A stretch of DNA of 64,000 bases, taken from the NCBI GenBank assembly GCA_012845835.1, contig JABAKD010000021.1, positions 8,784,006 to 8,848,005 on the forward strand, given 5' to 3'. This document shows positions 9,330 to 19,611 of this stretch, piece after piece. The stretch is from Undaria pinnatifida. Taxonomy: Eukaryota; Sar; Phaeophyceae; Laminariales; Alariaceae. The notes under the pieces were generated by a model, which searched no databases, had not been told where the DNA came from, and was given only the letters and a program-made list of their open reading frames with translations. Both the position numbers and the translations under genes were made by a program. How positions within the stretch are numbered: the first letter of the stretch is position 1; every line of letters begins with the position of its first letter.

Positions 9330-9880
9330 TATATTGGGGTTGGCGTTGGTTGGCAACGACGCTGTAAAACATGCCAATCACTGCGTAAGCTAGACAAGCC
9401 GGGTACCGTTTTTTGTGATTTGTTTTTGGCTGTCAGCTATGATGGTTATCGAGTTAGATTAAATTGTGCGGGGTGGAGAACCTTAATTCCGCTCAAGGGG
9501 AATGATCGCATCACGCAGTGTGAATGTGGTAAGCCACGCACGAGGCAGTTACATAGTAATACCCATTACTGTCTCTGGAGTGGCCACACCAGAAAAAAAT
9601 GTAAAACTCATTGGCGCTGCCATCCATAAGCAAGGAAGTAGGCACATACATGGTGCCGAAATCTGTGTTACGAGCGCTTCTTGGAAGGATGCAGTTCACC
9701 CTTTACGCGACTCGCCGAACACCTCACGGCGCTTCGCGCTTGGTGCAAGCAATGTCTGCCTGGTTGAAGAAAACCCGACGCGCTCCGTCCCGGCAAAGTA
9801 GGGATGCGAGGGTCTATGGTCATGCAACTACGGCCATGCACAAACGGAGTACCCCCCCCCCCCCCCCCCCCCCCCCAATC
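9330..9880 (+). mobile_element. Family G copy, LINE-related, with poly(C) end
   Basis: This is the longest copy, sharing order with 55,140-55,585. One frame around 9,515-9,625 reads CECGKPRTRQ...HYC, a Cys-His knuckle like those at the C terminus of LINE ORF2 proteins. The 3' end, GCTCCGTC...AGGGATGCGAGGGTCTATGGTC...GGAGTA, aligns with the 3' end of the LINE copies at 20,520-20,595 and 38,810-38,880, then gives way to about 25 C. Either a second LINE of the same lineage or a SINE that borrowed the LINE 3' end would fit. No long intact ORF remains. Confidence 0.65.
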
Positions 9881-11150
9881 TTTGAGTCTCCCCCAAACCG
9901 GGGTGTCGTTTTTCCTTCCGGGTTTCCTCCTTACCAGACCGAAGTTTGAGCTAGGTATTCAGCCGGTGTCTTTTTTTGCCCCAACTTTTAGTTTTCCCCT
10001 GCTCGTCTTTTTCCCAAGCGTGTTCTTGCTTTCGTTGCCCGAGCGGGGGGGGCGGTAATAACCGCCGCGAGGACGATGGAACTCGGACCTAGATGGACGA
10101 GCCGAGCCGCCTCCCTTCCTTCCCCTACCGCAGTTTTGGTATACTATAGTATTGTCTACCAGGGGGTAGGATAAAGAATGAGATTCGGGGAAGTTGGGTT
10201 GGCCTACGTGTGGTTACTTCCAGTCATACTACGAGGAGGAAAATAATATAGAAAACAGTCTAAAGATTGGGTCACGAAGTTTCTACTGCTCTTGAGAGGA
10301 ACGCTGTTTGTATAGCAAGCTGTTGTTCTCGAGTTGTTGCTCTTGAGAGTATACTTCAGCAGTACAGCCCACGCGAGGTTGAACTGCTGCAAGTGGCATG
10401 CACTCGCAGGTACGGACGTACAAATCTGTTCAGGCAAATCCGCTTTGAACACCAGTGCTGGGGTGTGGTTCATCTTGCTTCCGCTTGATCGATCTCTTTT
10501 ATAAAACCACTGGTTGAGACCCCAACCCCAACCCTAACCCTACCGTACCCGCAGAACATTGCCCGGAACAAATCCGATTTTTTTTTTTTTTTTTTTGTTG
10601 GATTCGATTCTGCTGGACCACATCAAAACTCGCAAGATATATCAAAATGCTCCCCGGCTTCCATTGTTAAAATCAATCCTAGGTGATGATCCAGACAGAC
10701 GTCTCGTGAAGGCAGGCCACTGCGGCAGACAGACGCCGTGTGAAGGGACTTTTGTTTCGGCCCCAACTTTCGCTGTGCACCCAGAGTGTGTTTTGGCCCT
10801 TGGCTTTTTTTGGCCCTTGTTTTTGTTGGCCCTTGGGGTGCCCTTGTTTTTTTTCTTGTGCCCGCCCCCCCCCCCCCCCAAGCTTTTCCTTTTCCTTGAT
10901 TTTTTTTGTGCCTTGAAAAGTGATTTTCTTTTCTTCTTCTTCCCCCCTTTTTTTTTTCGCTCGGTTGCCCAGATTGTCTTTTTCGTCGATACACTTTTTT
11001 TTGTTGCCCAGATCTTATTTTGCCCCCAATCTTTGTTGTTTTGCCGCATTTTTCTTTGCCCCACGCCGAGGCTTTTCTTCCTTATTTTACTGAAATATAT
11101 TTCCGGTGCAGCAGCTGTGAGTTTAAGTTAACAAATAAAATTGTTGTCAA
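9881..11150. other. No gene seen; pyrimidine-rich, short telomere-like motif
   Basis: The segment holds long T-rich and C-rich runs (notably 10,577-10,596, 10,863-10,880 and 10,940-10,960) with repeated TTTGCCC/TTGGCCC phrases. A short CCCCAACCCCAACCCTAACCC stretch, broken as CCCCAACCCC and AACCCTAACCC, lies at 10,519-10,542. Open frames are low-complexity Phe/Leu products. Confidence 0.5.
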
Positions 11151-11156
11151 ATTAGT

Positions 11157-11965
11157 GGTCACAGAGATTATCCGGAAGAGGCGTTCCTTGTAGACGGCTT
11201 TCTGCGACAGGGACGACCCCGTCCGTCCCCCGTACCATGCCGGCCGCTACCTGATCGATCAGACCGTTGCCTTCTTTGCCGAGGCGCCCAAAACCTTCCA
11301 CCGCGAGGAGTTTTTAGCTGCGCTCGTCGAAGGACACCTGGCCCGGACGAGCGTGGTGATTGCGCTTGCGCGCCTCGGAGGTGGAAGCAGCTGATCCGTT
11401 TCGGCCTGCCCTGCCTGTCCGCATGTGGACCGCATACGTGACGTCGAGCAGTATCGATTTGTCGCGATACCCTGATGCCGTAGCATCTCGGAGTATCGCA
11501 ACAAATCGGTAGTGCTCGTTGTCACTTATGCGGTCCACATGCGGACAGGCAGCGGGGACCGAAACGGATCAGCCACTTGCAGATCCGTCGAGCAGTATCG
11601 ATTTGTCGCGATGCCCTGATGCCGTAGCATCTCAGAGTATCGCAACAAATCGATACTGCTCGACGTCACGTGTGCAGCCCACATGCGGACAGGCAGCGGG
11701 GACCGATTCGGATCAGCTGCTTCCAGTTCCGAGGCGCGCAAGCGCAATCACCACGCTCGTCTGGGACAGGTGTCCTTCGACGAGCCCAGCTACAAACTCG
11801 CCGCCCTCGCGGTGGAAAGCCTTGGGCGCCTCGGCAAAGAAGGCAACGGCCTGATCGGTCAGGTAGCGGCCGGCATGGTACGGGGGACGGACGGGGTCGT
11901 CCCTGTCGCAGAAAGCCGTCTACAAGGAACGCCTCTTCCGGATAATCTCTGTGACCACTCAGGTC
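11157..11965. mobile_element. Foldback element: ~810 bp imperfect palindrome
   Basis: The left arm (11,157-11,440) begins GTCACAGAGATTATCCGGAA and the right arm (11,690-11,965) ends with its reverse complement. The arms stay near-identical for over 250 bases. The centre (11,440-11,690) holds two further nested hairpins built from GTCGAGCAGTATCGATTTG and its complement. Each arm carries a frame reading HAGRYLTDQAVAFFAEAPKAF-like residues, which looks like a fossil coding segment present in both arms. Long inverted arms with a short centre fit a foldback or Tc/Mutator-type non-autonomous DNA transposon; the superfamily is not determined. Confidence 0.75.
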
Positions 11966-12182
11966 GCGATTTCGCACAGAGTTCACAAAAATAGAGACTA
12001 CCTCTGCGCGAGGGTAATGGAGAAAGAAGCGTGAGAGGACTGCGGCCAATGGCCTGGCGTGGAAATGTTGATGATGATTAAGGTAGACTTGGAAGTTAAA
12101 ACGAAGAAAAGAAGTAAGAGATGAAATGGTAAATATATGTGGGGAAAGGAAACGGGGAAATGGCTGGCAGAGAGTCGTGGGA
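11966..12182. other. No gene seen
   Basis: Short unique A/G-rich stretch between the palindrome and the next tandem array. Confidence 0.4.
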
Positions 12183-12432
12183 GTTTTTTCCGCAATGTTG
12201 TTGTGATTTTTTGACCCAAACCAGGAGGTGTTGTTCTTCATTTGCTATATGTGTAGGAGTACTTACCGGTGGTAGGAGTTTTTGTCGGCAATGTTGTGAT
12301 TTTTGGACCCCAACCAGGAGGTGTTCTTCATTTGCTATACTATACGTGTAGGAGCACCTACCGGTGGCAGAAGTTTTTGCGGCAATGTTGTGATTTTTTG
12401 ACCCAAAACCAGGAGGCGTTCTTCATTTGCTG
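12183..12432. repeat. ~90 bp tandem array, three units
   Basis: Three units share CAATGTTGTGATTTTTTGAC, CAGGAGGTGTTCTTCATTTG and CTACCGGTGGCAGAAGTTTT-like words in the same order. The units differ by small indels. Confidence 0.85.
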
Positions 12433-12559
12433 TGCTCGTATACCAGGTATGTCTAGCAGTAGTTACAGGTGACCGTGACGCACGGCACGATAGAGACTAC
12501 TGCAGTAGCCCTCTTTGGCTGAAAAAAAAATCTGTACGACGGGGGTTCCTTAACGCCTG

Positions 12560-12765
12560 TCTTTTCAACTGGAAACCGGTTTTTTGGGAAAAAATACTTG
12601 GGATTAGTGTAGGGAGGGGGACGCCTTCGCAACTGGAAACCCGCTTTTTGGGAGAAATTACTTGGAATTAGTGTTGGGAGGGGACGCCTTTGCAACTGGA
12701 CGCCTTCGCAACTGGAAACCCGTTTTTTGGGACAGTTTACTTGGAATTAGTGTAGGGAGGGTTTT
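12560..12765. repeat. ~70 bp tandem array, three units
   Basis: Each unit has CGCAACTGGAAACCCGTTTT, TTGGGA and TTACTTGGAATTAGTGTAGG followed by GAGGG. A related segment in the opposite orientation lies near 32,665-32,760 (CCCTCCCTATACTAACTTC). Confidence 0.8.
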
Positions 12766-13260
12766 TTGGGGTTAATCCAAAGGGGTTACTTGTGTATAAC
12801 CAATTTCCAACTCCGAATTTTTTCCCATTTTAATCCCAAGTTTTTGGTCCCCAAATTGGGAGTGCGGTGCTGAAAGGGTACATACAGGGAGTTGTTTTTC
12901 GGGGCTCTAAAGGGGTTACTTTTAAAGGGGTTATAGTAACCCATTTCCAACTCCTAATTTTTTCCTATTCTAGTTCCACGTGTTTCGTCTCCATATTGGG
13001 AGTGCGGCGCTAAACCCGTTTCCAACTCGTAATTTTTTCCTGTTATAATTCCAAGTGTTTTGTACCCATGCCGGGGTGGGGTGCTAAAAGGGTTATGCTA
13101 AAATGGTTATAACCCGAAAAGGGTTATTCCGAAAGTATTTGGGTTATTAACCCGAAAGGGTTTTATTAAACCCGAAAGGGTTATAACCGGTTATAACCCG
13201 TAATCGTCGGAACGACGTTCCTGATTTTTGCAATAGTCTATATATATATGTATATATTCT
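12766..13260. repeat. Degenerate repeat zone, GGGTTATAACCCG motifs
   Basis: Phrases AAGGGGTTACTT, CCAACTCCTAATTTTTTCC and AACCCGAAAGGGTT recur at irregular spacing, and 13,090-13,205 is a cluster of short GGGTTATAACCCG palindromes. No coding capacity. A TATATATATGTATATA run closes the zone. Confidence 0.6.
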
Positions 13261-13540
13261 TTTGGTATACCTAGGCCATGAGTTGCGCAAGCAGTTCTTC
13301 GAAAAAATGAACAAGCATTTTTTTTTTTCGGGTGGCGGCTATATATTCATGTTTCAGCTTTTTTCACGTGAGGGGTTGTTCCAGAAAACGAAACTTGGTG
13401 CACCGTTTATGAATACCGCCGTAGCACGGGACCCGATGTGTCCTTACTCAAAACCTTTTTGCCCGATCGAACCAGCGGGTGATTTTTTTTTCAGGACAGG
13501 GGGGGGGTGTTATGATGATGTGAATGTGAATGTTCAAACA

Positions 13541-13833
13541 CGCCTGCTACGATAGAGCTGCGCCACATTTTTTTTTCCGAGTTTTCCTCAACTTGGGAGC
13601 TCAAGACAGACCTCTCTCTCCCAAAACCTGATTGATGTGGAGAAAAATAAAATAAAGATGCTGACCGGATGAAAAAATCTCATGGCCTAGTGCTGTAGGT
13701 ACACGGCGAGAATCATGAAAAGAAAATGGAATGGCCTATTATTTGTTTTTTCTCCGACCCATTTGGGGGTCCCCCACCATCCAAAAAACATTTTCGCCAA
13801 AAAAAGGTATACCTCTATCGTAGCACGCGTCTT
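13541..13833 (+). mobile_element. MITE family B copy
   Basis: The left inverted repeat is CACGCCTGCTACGATAGAGC and the right is TACCTCTATCGTAGCACGCG. Interior landmarks, shared with 44,551-44,824 and others: CTTGGGAGCTCAAGAC, CTGATT, GGATGAAAAAATCTCATGGC, GTACACGGCGAGAATCATG and CATTTTCGCCAAAAAAAGGT. About 290 bp with no coding capacity, a typical non-autonomous DNA transposon. Confidence 0.85.
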
Positions 13834-14355
13834 TAGGGTATACCCACACATTTACTACGGGTTTTTTTCACATTTTCACCCACCATTGTGGCACCAGTGA
13901 CTCTTTACCTCACGGGTTGTGAGAAATACTTCCTTACCTGGTATACAAGTAGGCGTTTTTTTTTGTTTTCTTGATCGCAGCTTAGCTAACCACCATTCCA
14001 TTCCATTTCCGATTCCGGATTCCTACTTATACAGAAGGGTTAAGAATCACTTCCGCGAGTGGACCCGACGCCCCCCCCCCCCCCCCCCCCTCTCCCCCCC
14101 CGCAAAAAAAAAAAGATGCCCCTACAGCAGAAAGGTAGCAAAAAAAACAAAAACAAAAACACATGCGATCACAAAACCGATCAGAAGATGTGCGGACGGG
14201 CATAACAGCCGGCTGTGGTAGCGTGTGAGCGCCGAAGCAATCAGCCTGTGTAGTGTTGTGTTTCGCGCGCATGCCGCACGCTTCCTCGGGTTGTGTGGCC
14301 CGTTCGGACCGCGATCTATGTAGCCGACCCGCTTTGCCTCTCATGTGATGGACGC
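13834..14355. other. No gene seen
   Basis: Mixed DNA with a C run (14,071-14,100) then A runs. No family membership was recognised. Confidence 0.4.
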
Positions 14356-14364
14356 GGTATCATC

Positions 14365-14660
14365 ATAGTCGACAATCTTCGAGTCTTACCACGGGAGCCC
14401 CCCCAACCTTTCTTTAACGAAATCGCCCGTTTTGAAAGCAGCTCCCGGCCGTGTCTCCTGAAAAACGGTCCCCCTTGGCCCCCCGACGTCATCGTTCGAC
14501 CGTCCTCTGCAAACAAGAAAATACGTTACTATTTTATTATTTTTCATAGCATCCTTCCTCGTGTCGAGCAGGGCCATGAAACGTTTTGTAGAAGAACGTC
14601 ACTGGTTTCGGGGGGGGGGGGGGGGGGGGGGTGGGGGGCTATCGTAGAACCAGTCCTTCC
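14365..14660 (+). mobile_element. MITE family C copy
   Basis: Starts TCTTACCACGGGAGCCCCCC and ends GGGGGGCTATCGTAGAAC, an imperfect terminal inverted repeat. The interior matches 6,270-6,555 (CAGCTCCCGGCCGTGTCTCC, CCCCGACGTCATCGTTCGAC, TCCTTCCTCGTGTCGAGCAG). A run of about 20 G (14,611-14,630) sits just inside the right end. Confidence 0.8.
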
Positions 14661-14925
14661 GTCTCTTGTCCCGCTGAAGCTCCCGAAGGAGTTAGCTGAC
14701 ACACCTTGCAGCAGCACTAGCCCCCCCCCCTCACCAGTATGACGGCGGTGGTGGTGTGCCACGGAAGAGCACTAAGACCGCCTTGTTGAGGGAAGCCGTT
14801 TCCACGGTTATTATCCTCGTGTTGTGCCAGTGTTCGATTTGTTACGTCGTTTTGCCTTGAACACCCCGTGTATCCATTCCGGGTTATGAGTGCGATTCCC
14901 TCCAAATCGCGCCTGGCGATTTCCA

Positions 14926-15140
14926 CCGCCTTATATGGGGATACCGCCTTATATGGGGATACCGCCTTATATGGGGATACCGCCTTATATGGGGATACCG
15001 CCTTATATGGGGATACCGCCTTTTTATGGGGATATCGCCTTTTTATGGGGATACCGCCTTATATGGGGATACCCCTTATATGGGGATACCGCCTTATATG
15101 GGGATACCGCCTTATATGGGGATGCCGCCTTATATGAGGA
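14926..15140. repeat. 18-bp minisatellite, CTTATATGGGGATACCGC
   Basis: About twelve head-to-tail copies of CTTATATGGGGATACCGC occur, with CTTTTTATGGGGATATCGC variants in the middle. Because 18 is a multiple of three, long open frames result. These are not taken as genes. Confidence 0.95.
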
Positions 15141-15640
15141 ACCCCTGCCGTACTGGTATGGTTGATTTTATACTACTGTCAGTGCACGATACGTAGGGGA
15201 CTGACTAGCCCTAAACAATGGTTGATGGGGGCTTGAAGTTAGGTTTTGTAGGGTTAGCGCTAGCGTTATTCGCATCGGTAGGGGGTATGGTGCCCTCTTT
15301 TTTTTTTGCCATTTTTTTCGGTTGTGGGCTTTTTCATTCCTTTCGCCCGCAACCGCTTTTTCATCTTGCCTCAGAGAGTAGGTGGCGGTAACGGCAACGG
15401 ACGGGCTATGCCCGCGGCCTTGAACCCCCCCCCCCCCCCCCCCCCCCCGCGTTCGACCAACTGACCCATACGCCGCGTTTTTTTTTTTTTACCCCAACTG
15501 TGTGCGTTTTGTGTTTTGCCCCCAATGTTTCGTTGCTCCAACTTTCATCCCCGCCCCCCCCCCCCAATTTGTTTTTTGTTTTGTTTCTTGTCCTGTTTTC
15601 GTTTTTTTTGCAACTGCTGTAATTTCTGTCCGACCGAGGC
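15141..15640. other. No gene seen; C, T runs
   Basis: Mixed DNA with runs of C (15,426-15,448) and T (15,478-15,490) and a second C block near 15,555. The last 40 bases are T-rich and end GGCAG at 15,642, a possible splice acceptor for the next entry. Confidence 0.4.
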
Positions 15641-15642
15641 AG

Positions 15643-16176
15643 CGGGTCGGCACCGGACACGACTACGGTGACGGCGGTCTCGGCCCCCCTTTCGAGGAAG
15701 GCGAGGTCACTGTCCGCGGCATTTACTGCTCCGGCTTAGACACGGCCATTACCGGAAAGGCGTGTTCTTTTTCTTCTTGCTACGCTGACGGTGGCGATGA
15801 CGCATACACCACAGCAGCAGGCGTAACAGAAGCGGAGGGCATCACCGGCGGCGCGGACAGGGGAGGAGGAGGAGGAGGAAGAGGAGGAGGAGGAGGAGGA
15901 GGGGGGGGCGGTGGGGTTGGAGGAGGAGCAGGAGGTAGTGTGATGGGAGGGGGGTCCCGCCCTTTTTATGTCACGGTTTCTCTCGGGAGTGTTACCGCGC
16001 GTACCTGTGTGAAGACCGGGTTCTCCCCGAGCTTTACCGAGGTTTTCCCGTTGGGAAGTGGCTTTCCGATCAAGGGGGCTTTCCTCGTCATCGCTGTGGT
16101 GGACAGGTGCGTCCTGCGTCGCCGCGAGTTAAGGCTGCGTTGTTGCTTGTCTCGTTGCCGGTTTGGTCAGTGGTGA
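15643..16176 (+). CDS. Weak candidate exon, Gly-rich
   Basis: An open frame ending TGA at 16,176 reads RVGTGHDYGDGGLGPPFEEG, then a segment with several Cys and acidic residues, a 35-residue Gly/Arg run from (GGA)n, and a hydrophobic stretch (IKGAFLVIAVVDRCVL). The pieces outside the GGA repeat use mostly G/C third positions, which hints at coding. No domain was recognised, and no start codon or upstream exon was identified. It may be only a fortuitous open frame. Confidence 0.25.
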   Translation, partial: RVGTGHDYGDGGLGPPFEEGEVTVRGIYCSGLDTAITGKACSFSSCYADGGDDAYTTAAGVTEAEGITGGADRGGGGGGRGGGGGGGGGGGVGGGAGGSVMGGGSRPFYVTVSLGSVTARTCVKTGFSPSFTEVFPLGSGFPIKGAFLVIAVVDRCVLRRRELRLRCCLSRCRFGQW

Positions 16177-16249
16177 TGTGATTACAGCGAACGGATGAAT
16201 TTATTTCTTCCCCCCGTATACCTCATCCCACCCCCTCGGCACCCTGCCT

Positions 16250-17112
16250 ACAACCAAGCCCAGCCTAGCTCAACCCAACCCCAACCCCTCGCCACTCCAC
16301 CCTACATTAAAACCAGCCTGGTTCAACCCAACTCAACCCAACTCGACCCGACCCGACCCACCCCAATTCTATACTCAATCCAACCCAACCCAACCCAACC
16401 CCAACCCAACCCCAACCCAGCCCAACCCAACCCAACCCAACCCAACCCGACCCAACCCAACCCAACCCAACCCAACCCAACCCAACCCAACCCAACCCAA
16501 CCCAACCCAACTCAACCCAACCCAACCCAACCCAACCCAACCCAACCCAACCAAACCCAGCCCAACCCAGCCCAAGCCAACTCAACCCAACCCGGCCCGA
16601 CCCGACCCAACCCAACCCTATACCCAACCCAACCCAACCCAACCCAACCCAATCCAACCCAACCCAACCCAACCCAACCCAACCCAACCCAACCCAACCC
16701 AACCCAACCCAACCCAACCCAACCCAACCCAACCCAACCCAACCCAACCGAACCTAACCCAACCCAACCCAACCCAACCCCAACCCAACCCAACCCAATC
16801 CAACCCAACCCAACCCAACCCAACCCAACCCAACCCAACCCAACCCAACCCAACCCAACCCAACCCAACCCAACCCAACCCAATCCAACCCAACCCAACC
16901 CAATCCAACCCAGCCCAACCCAACCCAAGCCAACTCAACCCAACCCAACCCGACCCGACCCGACCCAACCCAACCCTATACCCAACCCAACCCAACCCAA
17001 CCCAACCCAACCCAACTCAACCCAACCCAGCCCAACCCAACCCAACCCAACCCAACCCAACCCAACCCAAGCCGACCCAACCCAACCGAACTCAACCCAA
17101 CCAAACCGAGCC
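16250..17112. repeat. CCCAA pentanucleotide array, ~860 bp
   Basis: Uninterrupted runs of CCCAA are punctuated by variants CCCGA, CCCAG, CTCAA and CCAAT. The phrase CGACCCAACCCTATACCCAA recurs at about 16,605 and 16,963, and a looser version at about 16,345, giving a higher-order period of roughly 260-360 bases. On the other strand this is (TTGGG)n. All six frames stay open for long distances because the unit is five bases, so no protein is inferred. Confidence 0.95.
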
Positions 17113-17582
17113 TACCGAGCCTATCACATTCCACCCCTGCCGTTCGCCTCCCTCTATGCCTCCCTCCGCTCATACGCAAAACCGCCCGAAACATTCCATC
17201 TTCGAGACGGGACGGGGGAGCGGCAGGGAGGGGAGACGTCTGTTCAACCACTATGGCAGTCTCCCCTTCCGGACTTTCATCTTCCCCCTCACCGACTGCT
17301 CAGTCTCCGGTATTTCAGGCGTCCGAAGATCTATGATTTTTAGACTGCGGCAATCCATGACATGTGCACACCCAGCCCTACTTTTGCCCCGCCTTCCCTG
17401 AGGTTCAACTTACACGATCTCCCTCCGTCCCCCACTCCCCCTCTCCCCGCCTTTGCCCCCCCCCCCCCCTTCCCCCTCTGCTTCTCACCTTCCTCCCATG
17501 TATTCAACCACGACAGTATATTCCCCCCCCGCCCCCCTTCTTATATACGACCTTGACCCCCCCCCCCCCCGCCCCTGAAGTC

Positions 17583-17780
17583 CGTGTTACGAGCCGTTGT
17601 TGTAAGGATGCAGTTCACTCTTCGTCCGACTAGCCGAACACCCCACGGCGCTTCGCGCTTGGTGCACGCAATGTCTTCTTGGTTGGTGAACACCCGACGT
17701 GTTCCGTCCCGGCCTAGTAGGGATGCAAGGGTCTATGGTCATAAGACTACGGCCATGCACAAACTGAGGACCCCCCCCCC
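17583..17780 (+). mobile_element. Family G 3' fragment
   Basis: Shares GTGTTACGAGC, AAGGATGCAGTTCAC, CGCTTCGCGCTTGGTGCA and GTAGGGATGCAAGGGTCTAT with 9,660-9,850, and ends CATGCACAAACTGAGGA followed by about 14 C. A C run (17,557-17,572) also precedes it directly. Confidence 0.75.
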
Positions 17781-17794
17781 CCCCGCCCCCGATT

Positions 17795-18035
17795 GATTAC
17801 CGCCCCTTTCGACTCTTGGTCTATAGGTAGAGGTGTACGACAATATTTATGCCGCTGCTTGATCTTGAGGAGCTTTGTCTCTCTCACCCCAATATTTCGA
17901 GAGAAATAAAGCATCCTATGGCCTAGGAACACGAAAGAGCAATCGTCCGACTACGTTGGGCTCAGGATCCTCCGTTATTCAACAGAAACCGTTTCGGCCA
18001 AAACAGCGCTCTACCTCCATCGGAACATGCGTCTT
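17795..18035 (+). mobile_element. Diverged MITE family B copy
   Basis: GAGGTGTACGACAA, CTTGAGGAGCTTTGTCTCTC, CATCCTATGGCCTAGG and the right end TACCTCCATCGGAACATGCG follow family B order. Divergence is high, so this copy is old relative to 44,551-44,824. Confidence 0.5.
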
Positions 18036-18477
18036 TTGTTTGCGTTTCAACCACGTAACCCCCCCCCCCCCTCCCCTGATTTGTATGCCTCCCTCCTGTA
18101 ACATTCAACAATATGGCACCCCGTCCTTCCAGCTTACGCCTCCTTCCAGAATCCACAATATTTTGCACTTGCTGACATTGAAAATAGTTCGAGTCGTTAC
18201 GGCCGGGGAGATCCCGTCATTAGCGACCCCTGGCTTCCCCCCGCTTACACTCAGCCATATAAAATCCCTCCTTCCCCTCCCCCTTTTATGCCTCGGTCTG
18301 CTCGTACAACCCCCCCCGACATATATTCGAGTGTATTCAGCAATAAGACAATGCCCCCCTCCCCTGCCCCCCTGTCCCCACGCCCTTCATGCCTCCCTCT
18401 GCTTTTCGTACAACTCCGATGAAAGCTTCGTGTGTATTCAATCAACCATATGGCAGCCTTCCCCCCCCCCCTCCCCC

Positions 18478-18640
18478 TTCATGCGACTCGCCGAACCCCC
18501 TCTCACGGTGCTTCGCGCTCGGTGCACGACACGGTGTCTGCCTGGTCTGTGAAAACCCGATGTGCTCTGTCCCGGCATGGTAGGGATGCGAGGGTCAATG
18601 GTCTTTAATACTACGGCCATGCATAAAAGGAGCCCCCCCC
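18478..18640 (+). mobile_element. Family G 3' fragment between poly(C) tracts
   Basis: Contains GACTCGCCGAAC, GCTTCGCGCTCGGTGCA and GTAGGGATGCGAGGGTCAAT, and ends CATGCATAAAAGGAG with a C tract. A C-rich tract (18,460-18,477) lies immediately 5'. It is 5'-truncated compared with 9,330-9,880. Confidence 0.75.
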
Positions 18641-19611
18641 CGCCGCCCCCCTGCGTTTTGCGCCTATGCCGGCTTGCATACGTAAGCCCCCCCGGCAAAA
18701 CCTCGAGGCGGAGCGGAGCTCCTATGTATAAATGCAACCATATAACATATTCACCCCCCCCCCCTCTATTGATGCCTCTGATACGTAAGAACCCTAGGCA
18801 AAAAAACTTCGAGACGGAGCGAAGCGGCAGGGGGGATAATCGAATTATAGGCCGTCCCTTCCCGCCCCCCCCCCCCCGCCCCTCCCTTCCCCCCCCTCTG
18901 GTTGTATCGAACCGTAACACCCCCCCCCCCCCCCCCCGGGCCTTTTGTGCCTCCCTCCGCTTGTAGGGAACCCTTGACGAGAAAAACGCCGTCGCTCATC
19001 GCTTCCCATTGCGTCCCGCAGCTGACGTAGATAAAAAAACCCTGACAAAAGTTCCTCCGCTTATCCAGGAAACCCCTGACATTTTGTTTTGCTTATCGCC
19101 TCCATCTGCTTGTATCCAACCATATGAAGACTTCCCCCTTCTCTCCCCCCCTCCCTTCTTTTCACGCCTCCCTCCTCATAATGACATAATCTTCCCACAA
19201 ACAAGCGTATACAATGAACAATATGACCCCGCCCCCCCCCCCGACGCTACGCCTTCCCTCGCTCATAAGCAACCCGACCCAAAAAAACACCTTCGAGCCG
19301 GAACGGAGTGGCAGGGGAGATTAAATCATAGGCGGCACCTCCCCGCCTTGGCCTGACTCCGTCTGTATCTAAGCATATAGCAATCAAGCTCACCGCCCTC
19401 GAAATAAAACTTCTCCCCGCCCCCATGCTATTATGCATCCTTCCGCTGATGTGTAAACCCCACACGTCAATCCGGCAAATCTTCGAGTCCGGGCGGAGCG
19501 GCAGGGGAGATCGAATCATAGGCTACCAACCCGTCACTTCCTCCCCTATTTTTGGCTTCCCTTCGTTTATTCATTACCTATGACCCCCCCTCCCCCTCTT
19601 GTGTCTCCAGA

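Noticed and set aside
14868-15165. Repeat-protein frames around the 18-bp minisatellite; also considered as a CRISPR-like array
   Set aside because: Units are contiguous, without unique spacers, and the period is a multiple of three, which keeps frames open.
16195-17343. 382-codon open frame and several overlapping minus-strand frames
   Set aside because: They are translations of the CCCAA pentamer array, which keeps frames open by chance; no unique coding segment supports a gene.
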